Notes under the pieces: generated by a model
The model's database searches: none
Told to the model about the DNA's origin: nothing
What the model saw: only the letters and a program-made list of their open reading frames with translations
In this document: piece by piece, positions 21,861-24,969 of the stretch
Layout: each line of letters opens with the position of its first letter
Numbering within the stretch: the stretch's first letter is position 1
Assembly: GCA_964509975.1 (NCBI GenBank)
Contig: CAZDZO010000015.1
Coordinates: forward strand, 1 to 24,969
DNA length: 24,969 nucleotides
Source: CAZVBV01 sp964509975
GTDB taxonomy: Bacteria > Patescibacteriota > Gracilibacteria > UBA4473
Reading direction: 5' to 3'
Translations under genes and position numbers: made by a program

Positions 21861-22490
21861 ATGAAGAAACTGGTGATTGTGATTCTCGGATTTGTGATGA
21901 TGGCTTGTGGACAGGAACAACAAGTTTCTATGGATGCGCTTATTCATTCAAGTCATCGTCCTTCTACAGAAACAAAACGCCCCACGATTCCAGCACACAT
22001 TTTTCTTCATGATAGCGAAGGAAATAAAATCGGAATGGCCGTATCTGTACAAGGTCAAATCTTTGTAACAGCGGATCATTTGAAAGAAAAATACGATAAA
22101 CTTTTTTGGAAAACAGACCCTATTCATATCATTGCGCGGGCTTTTGAGGATGATCTTCTTTTTTTTGAAATGGACACGTGGATGTTGGATGCCCCCGTGT
22201 GGAGTACTCATCCACCAGTACTCGGAGAGCCGATTTTTTGGATTGATGAAACCTCTTCTCTCACTACAGAAGAAGTGCGTTCTATTTCTGAAAACATTCA
22301 AGAAAATTCTCTCAAAACAGAACGTATTGTTATCTCTGGTATTGCACAACTCCCAAATTCAGGATCTCCAATTTTTGGGGATCGAGGACAAGTGTTTGGG
22401 ATTCTTGTTGGAGCAGATCGATTCAAAGATATTTCTTATGCGGTTCGTTCGGATAAGATTTTGAAAATTTTGAAGGAGCATTTGGAGTGA
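21861..22490 (+). CDS. Lipoprotein with trypsin-like serine protease fold
   Basis: 209 residues. Signal MKKLVIVILGFVMMAC with the lipidated Cys at 16, so it should be processed by the LspA encoded nearby and anchored in the membrane facing out. The mature part matches a short chymotrypsin/DegP-like domain: GMAVSVQGQIFVTADHL (H73, where proteases have TAAH), FEDDLLFFEM (D97 or D98, as in DLALL), and LPNSGSPIFGDRGQVFGIL (S167, as in GNSGGP). All three triad positions appear present, but the second Gly of GNSGGP is Ser, so the oxyanion hole may be altered. No PDZ domain follows. The start is set by the -10 box 7 nt upstream; an ATG frame 6 codons earlier would lie before it. It could also be a non-catalytic relative. 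Confidence 0.78.
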   Translation: MKKLVIVILGFVMMACGQEQQVSMDALIHSSHRPSTETKRPTIPAHIFLHDSEGNKIGMAVSVQGQIFVTADHLKEKYDKLFWKTDPIHIIARAFEDDLLFFEMDTWMLDAPVWSTHPPVLGEPIFWIDETSSLTTEEVRSISENIQENSLKTERIVISGIAQLPNSGSPIFGDRGQVFGILVGADRFKDISYAVRSDKILKILKEHLE

Positions 22491-22519
22491 TTTTCCATTA
22501 TCAATAATTTCAACAATCT

Positions 22520-22631
22520 CCTCATTCCCCTGAAGAGGGGAACCCAGTCAATAAAAATCATTATTTCTTTTGTGAAAGACAAAATAAGGAATTCCTTAAC
22601 TGACTAGGTTCCTGCTTTCGCAGGAATGAGG
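22520..22631. repeat. REPIN-like paired-hairpin element, family 2 copy B (112 bp)
   Basis: Left end CCTCATT + CCCCT/AGGGG hairpin + CCCAGTC (22520-22549); right end GACTAGGTT + CCTG-CTTTCG-CAGG hairpin + AATGAGG (22602-22631). A 14-bp palindrome TAAGGAATTCCTTA lies between (22586-22599). The flanks match the element at 18314-18420. Confidence 0.7.
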
Positions 22632-22657
22632 GGGGGATTTTTTCGCTTAAAAAAAGC

Positions 22658-22685
22658 TTGACGAAAGGTCGTGAAGCTCTACAAT
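22658..22685 (+). promoter_or_regulatory. rpsO promoter, twin of the rpmE promoter
   Basis: TTGACG (22658-22663), 16-bp spacer, TACAAT (22680-22685), then a 22-nt leader that begins CTGCGCGATTT, almost as in rpmE. Confidence 0.8.
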
Positions 22686-22707
22686 CTGCGCGATTTAATT
22701 TTCTCAT

Positions 22708-23112
22708 ATGACAAAAGAAGAAACCGTAAAAAAAGAATCTGGCTCCGTTAAAAAAACTTCGCCAGACAAGGATAAAAAGCCCGTTGCAAAAAAAACAACC
22801 GTAAAGGCTCCCGCTAAAAAAGCTACGAAAAAAGTTGTGACTAAAGCAAAACCAAGAGTAGCAAAGAAAGAAGTTATTAAGACACATCAAACACATGCGA
22901 AGGATACAGGGTCTTCACAAGTTCAGATCGCTGTTTTGACGAACAAAATTGAAATGCTTTCTGATCACTTGAAAACACACTCCAAAGACAAGCACTCACG
23001 ACGAGGGCTTATTGGTATGGTTGGAAAACGAAGAAAATTACTTCGATACTTACAAATGAACGATGCGGCACAATACGCGCAAGTTACTAAAGCACTAGGC
23101 CTCCGTAAATAG
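22708..23112 (+). CDS. rpsO: 30S ribosomal protein bS15 with long lysine/alanine-rich N-terminal extension
   Basis: 134 residues against about 89. The bS15 body starts near residue 50: THQTHAKDTGSSQVQIAVLT, then HSKDKHSRRGLIGMVGKRRKLLRYL and the end ALGLRK, all matching the 16S-rRNA-binding family. The first 50 residues are low-complexity and histone-H1-like (KKTTVKAPAKKATKKVV). The ATG at 22708 sits properly after a promoter, so the extension is likely translated. It is followed by pnp 103 bp downstream, the same gene order as in E. coli. Confidence 0.94.
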   Translation: MTKEETVKKESGSVKKTSPDKDKKPVAKKTTVKAPAKKATKKVVTKAKPRVAKKEVIKTHQTHAKDTGSSQVQIAVLTNKIEMLSDHLKTHSKDKHSRRGLIGMVGKRRKLLRYLQMNDAAQYAQVTKALGLRK

Positions 23113-23207
23113 AACTTCGGCTCGGAGTAAATCCGGGCGTTTTTCCTTTCGAAAAATTCCTCAATTTTATTCCGAGCAAAAGACTTACGGAGATTATTTT
23201 TTAATCT
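23101..23207 (+). promoter_or_regulatory. Long stem structure between rpsO and pnp
   Basis: Three nested stems: CTCCGTAA (23101-23108) with TTACGGAG (23185-23192); GCTCGGAGTAAA (23120-23131) with TTTATTCCGAGC (23166-23177), one G-U pair; and TTTTTC (23140-23145) with GAAAAA (23151-23156). A separate AGATTA/TAATCT hairpin (23191-23207) follows, overlapping the outer stem by two bases, just before the pnp start. The rpsO stop codon lies near the base of the outer stem. Confidence 0.6.
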
Positions 23208-23215
23208 TTTGCTCA

Positions 23216-24969
23216 ATGCAAAACACACAATCGGTTTCGGTAGAAATAGGTGGAAAGACCTTGTCTTTTGAGACAGGGAAATTAGCATTACTCGCTAATG
23301 GTTCCACAGTCGCTACATATGGCGACATCGTTATTCTCTGTACAGCAGGAATGACAGACACGGCGAAGGACGGAATAGACTTCTTTCCTATGATGGTGGA
23401 TTTCGATCCTAAATTTTACGCCACAGGTAAATTTAAGGGGTCACGATTCCTTAAACGAGAAGCTCGACCACCAGAGGCAGCTATTCTCACAGCACGAATG
23501 ACAGATCGTCCTCTTCGTCCAATGTTCCCAAAGATGATGCGGAACGATGTTCAAATTGTCGGAACATTGCTTCAAGCAGACAGCGTGCACACTACAACAG
23601 CAACCATGATTAATGCTGCTTCAATGGCCTGCCTTCTCGGAGGACTTCCTTTGGAAGATGCAGTGGGGGCGGTACGAGTAGGGATGAAAGACGACGGGTC
23701 TTACTTCCTTGATCCAACCTTTGAAGAAGTAGAAAACGGAAAACTCGATCTTATTCTCGCGGGAACGGAAGACTCAGTGCTCATGATGGAAGCCGGAGCG
23801 AATCTTGTTTCTGATAAAGAAATGATCGGAGCGTTGCAGTTTGGACACGATGAAATTAAGAAAGTTTGCGCAGCTCAAAAAGAACTCGTAAAAAAGATGG
23901 GAAATATCGAACAAAAAGTTCCAACCCTTCAAGAACCAAGTGAGGTAGCGAAAGAACTCGTTGATAAAAATATGACAGAAGCGGAATTCGAAGCGATTAA
24001 GGGAGCTGGAAAAGTAGAAATTAAACAAGCGTTGCACGACGGAGAAGAGAAACTTCTCGAAGCCTGCAAAGAGCAAATCGAAAATGACGAAGTAAAGAAA
24101 GGAGACTTGCTTTATTTCTTTGAAAAACGATTCGCGGCAGCGATGCGAAAACGAGTATTCGAAACAGGAAAACGAATCGACGCTAGAGAAGTGGATGACG
24201 TACGACCACTTCAATGTGAAGTTAGTCTTTTTCCACGAGTACACGGATCAGCGTTGTTCCAACGTGGAGAAACGCAATCTTTGTCTATGACTACATTGGG
24301 AGGTCCTGGTGATTACCAAATCATCGACGATCCAGATCAAAATGAAGTGAAGAAATACTACATGCATCACTACAACTTTCCACCATCATCGGTTGGAGAA
24401 GTTCGACCACTTCGTTCAACAGGACGACGAGAAATTGGTCACGGAATGCTCGGAGAACGAGCGCTCAAATACATGATGCCAGACCGAGTTGAAGATAACT
24501 TTCCGTACACCGTACGTGTGGTTTCTGAAATTCTTACCTGCAACGGATCATCATCTATGGCAGCGGTTTGTGGATCAACATTGTCTTTGATGGACGCAGG
24601 AGTGCCTATCAAACGTCCAATCTCAGGAGTCGCGATGGGACTTTTGATGAACGCTGAAACAGGGGATTACCGAATCTTGACAGACATCATGTCATTCGAA
24701 GATTTCGACGGAGACATGGACTTCAAAGTAACCGGAGACCAGAACGGAATTACCGCTCTTCAATTGGATATCAAAGTGAAAGGACTCAAAATGTCACTGC
24801 TTGAAGAAGCGTTGCAAAAATCTCAAGCAGCACGAGCTCACATTCTGGAGGAGATGCTCAAAGCCATTCCAGAATCACGAAAAGAAATGAACGAATACGC
24901 ACCGCGAATTGATTCATTCAAGATTAATCCAGAATTTATTCGAGTGATTATCGGAAAGGGTGGAGAAAC
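23216..24969 (+). CDS. pnp: Polyribonucleotide nucleotidyltransferase (PNPase), 3'-truncated by window edge
   Basis: Phosphorolytic 3'-5' exoribonuclease. 584 codons visible, running off the right edge as the KH domain begins (FIRVIIGKGG). First RNase PH-like domain (about 10-145, with FKGSRFLKREARPPEAAILTARMTDRPLRPMFP), helical linker, second RNase PH-like domain (about 320-550) with TGRREIGHGMLGERAL, PDRVEDNFPYTVRVVSEIL and DFDGDMDFKVTG, the last holding the catalytic Asp residues. S1 domain not reached. The ATG at 23216 gives MQNTQSVSVEIGGKTLSFETGK, the usual start. It follows rpsO across a structured spacer and has no Shine-Dalgarno. Confidence 0.96.
   Translation, partial: MQNTQSVSVEIGGKTLSFETGKLALLANGSTVATYGDIVILCTAGMTDTAKDGIDFFPMMVDFDPKFYATGKFKGSRFLKREARPPEAAILTARMTDRPLRPMFPKMMRNDVQIVGTLLQADSVHTTTATMINAASMACLLGGLPLEDAVGAVRVGMKDDGSYFLDPTFEEVENGKLDLILAGTEDSVLMMEAGANLVSDKEMIGALQFGHDEIKKVCAAQKELVKKMGNIEQKVPTLQEPSEVAKELVDKNMTEAEFEAIKGAGKVEIKQALHDGEEKLLEACKEQIENDEVKKGDLLYFFEKRFAAAMRKRVFETGKRIDAREVDDVRPLQCEVSLFPRVHGSALFQRGETQSLSMTTLGGPGDYQIIDDPDQNEVKKYYMHHYNFPPSSVGEVRPLRSTGRREIGHGMLGERALKYMMPDRVEDNFPYTVRVVSEILTCNGSSSMAAVCGSTLSLMDAGVPIKRPISGVAMGLLMNAETGDYRILTDIMSFEDFDGDMDFKVTGDQNGITALQLDIKVKGLKMSLLEEALQKSQAARAHILEEMLKAIPESRKEMNEYAPRIDSFKINPEFIRVIIGKGGE

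Noticed and set aside
18291..22707. CRISPR array
   Set aside because: The repeats are inverted pairs or single dispersed copies, not regularly spaced direct repeats with unique spacers.
23774..24244. Reverse-strand 156-residue frame
   Set aside because: It lies fully antisense to the conserved pnp gene and has the composition of a shadow frame.
1..24969. TGA read as glycine (code 25)
   Set aside because: Known genes such as rnc and the symporter end at TGA at their normal lengths, and no conserved glycine position coincides with TGA.

Overview
The window reads as chromosomal housekeeping DNA from a member of the Candidate Phyla Radiation (Patescibacteria). Three things suggest this: the compact genes, the large cysteine-rich protein of a type that I know mainly from CPR genomes (5597-7273), and the scarcity of Shine-Dalgarno sequences. 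TGA is used only as a stop, so the Gly-TGA code of Gracilibacteria/Absconditabacteria is not in use. Something like Peregrinibacteria is plausible, but the lineage is inference.

Layout. 1-1753: end of a sodium:solute symporter gene overlapping a small unknown gene. 1885-2535: two small unknown genes and a terminator. 2774-4087 (-): CorC/HlyC-type CBS membrane protein. 4394-5497: dnaN. 5597-10947: tight three-gene operon of cysteine-rich protein, mfd, and a small protein with a HEPN-like R-x4-H motif. 11199-13919 (-): purA then dnaA. 14040-16133: two divergent exported proteins, one ending in an LPSTG sorting signal. 16430-18290: rpmE (type B), a membrane protein, rpmF, nusB. 18481-20297: rnc overlapping a pabB-like gene. 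20559-20993: lspA. 21066-21374 (-): rpsT. 21578-21654: tRNA-Val(GAC). 21861-22490: lipoprotein with a trypsin-like triad. 22708 to the end: rpsO and the start of pnp.

How the genes fit together: replication (dnaA, dnaN), transcription-coupled repair (mfd), purine and folate synthesis (purA, pabB), translation (bL31, bL32, bS15, bS20, tRNA), RNA processing (rnc, nusB, pnp), and envelope biogenesis (lspA with a lipoprotein substrate nearby, and an LPXTG protein).

The unusual content lies mostly between genes. Several families of palindromic repeats are present. Two families occur as inverted pairs of hairpins about 107-138 bp long; their stems have changed with compensation while the flanks stayed conserved, like REPINs. 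A third family occurs three times, each time at the 3' end of a gene, beginning at or just after the stop codon and ending in a hairpin. Other palindromic elements lie in frame inside protein genes (cysteine-rich gene, mfd, pabB). Five genes have a -10 box ending only 6-9 nt before the ATG, pointing to leaderless mRNAs. The tRNA-Val 3' end is duplicated 166 bp downstream across a structured cassette, and the rpsO-pnp spacer can fold into a long double-stranded stem.
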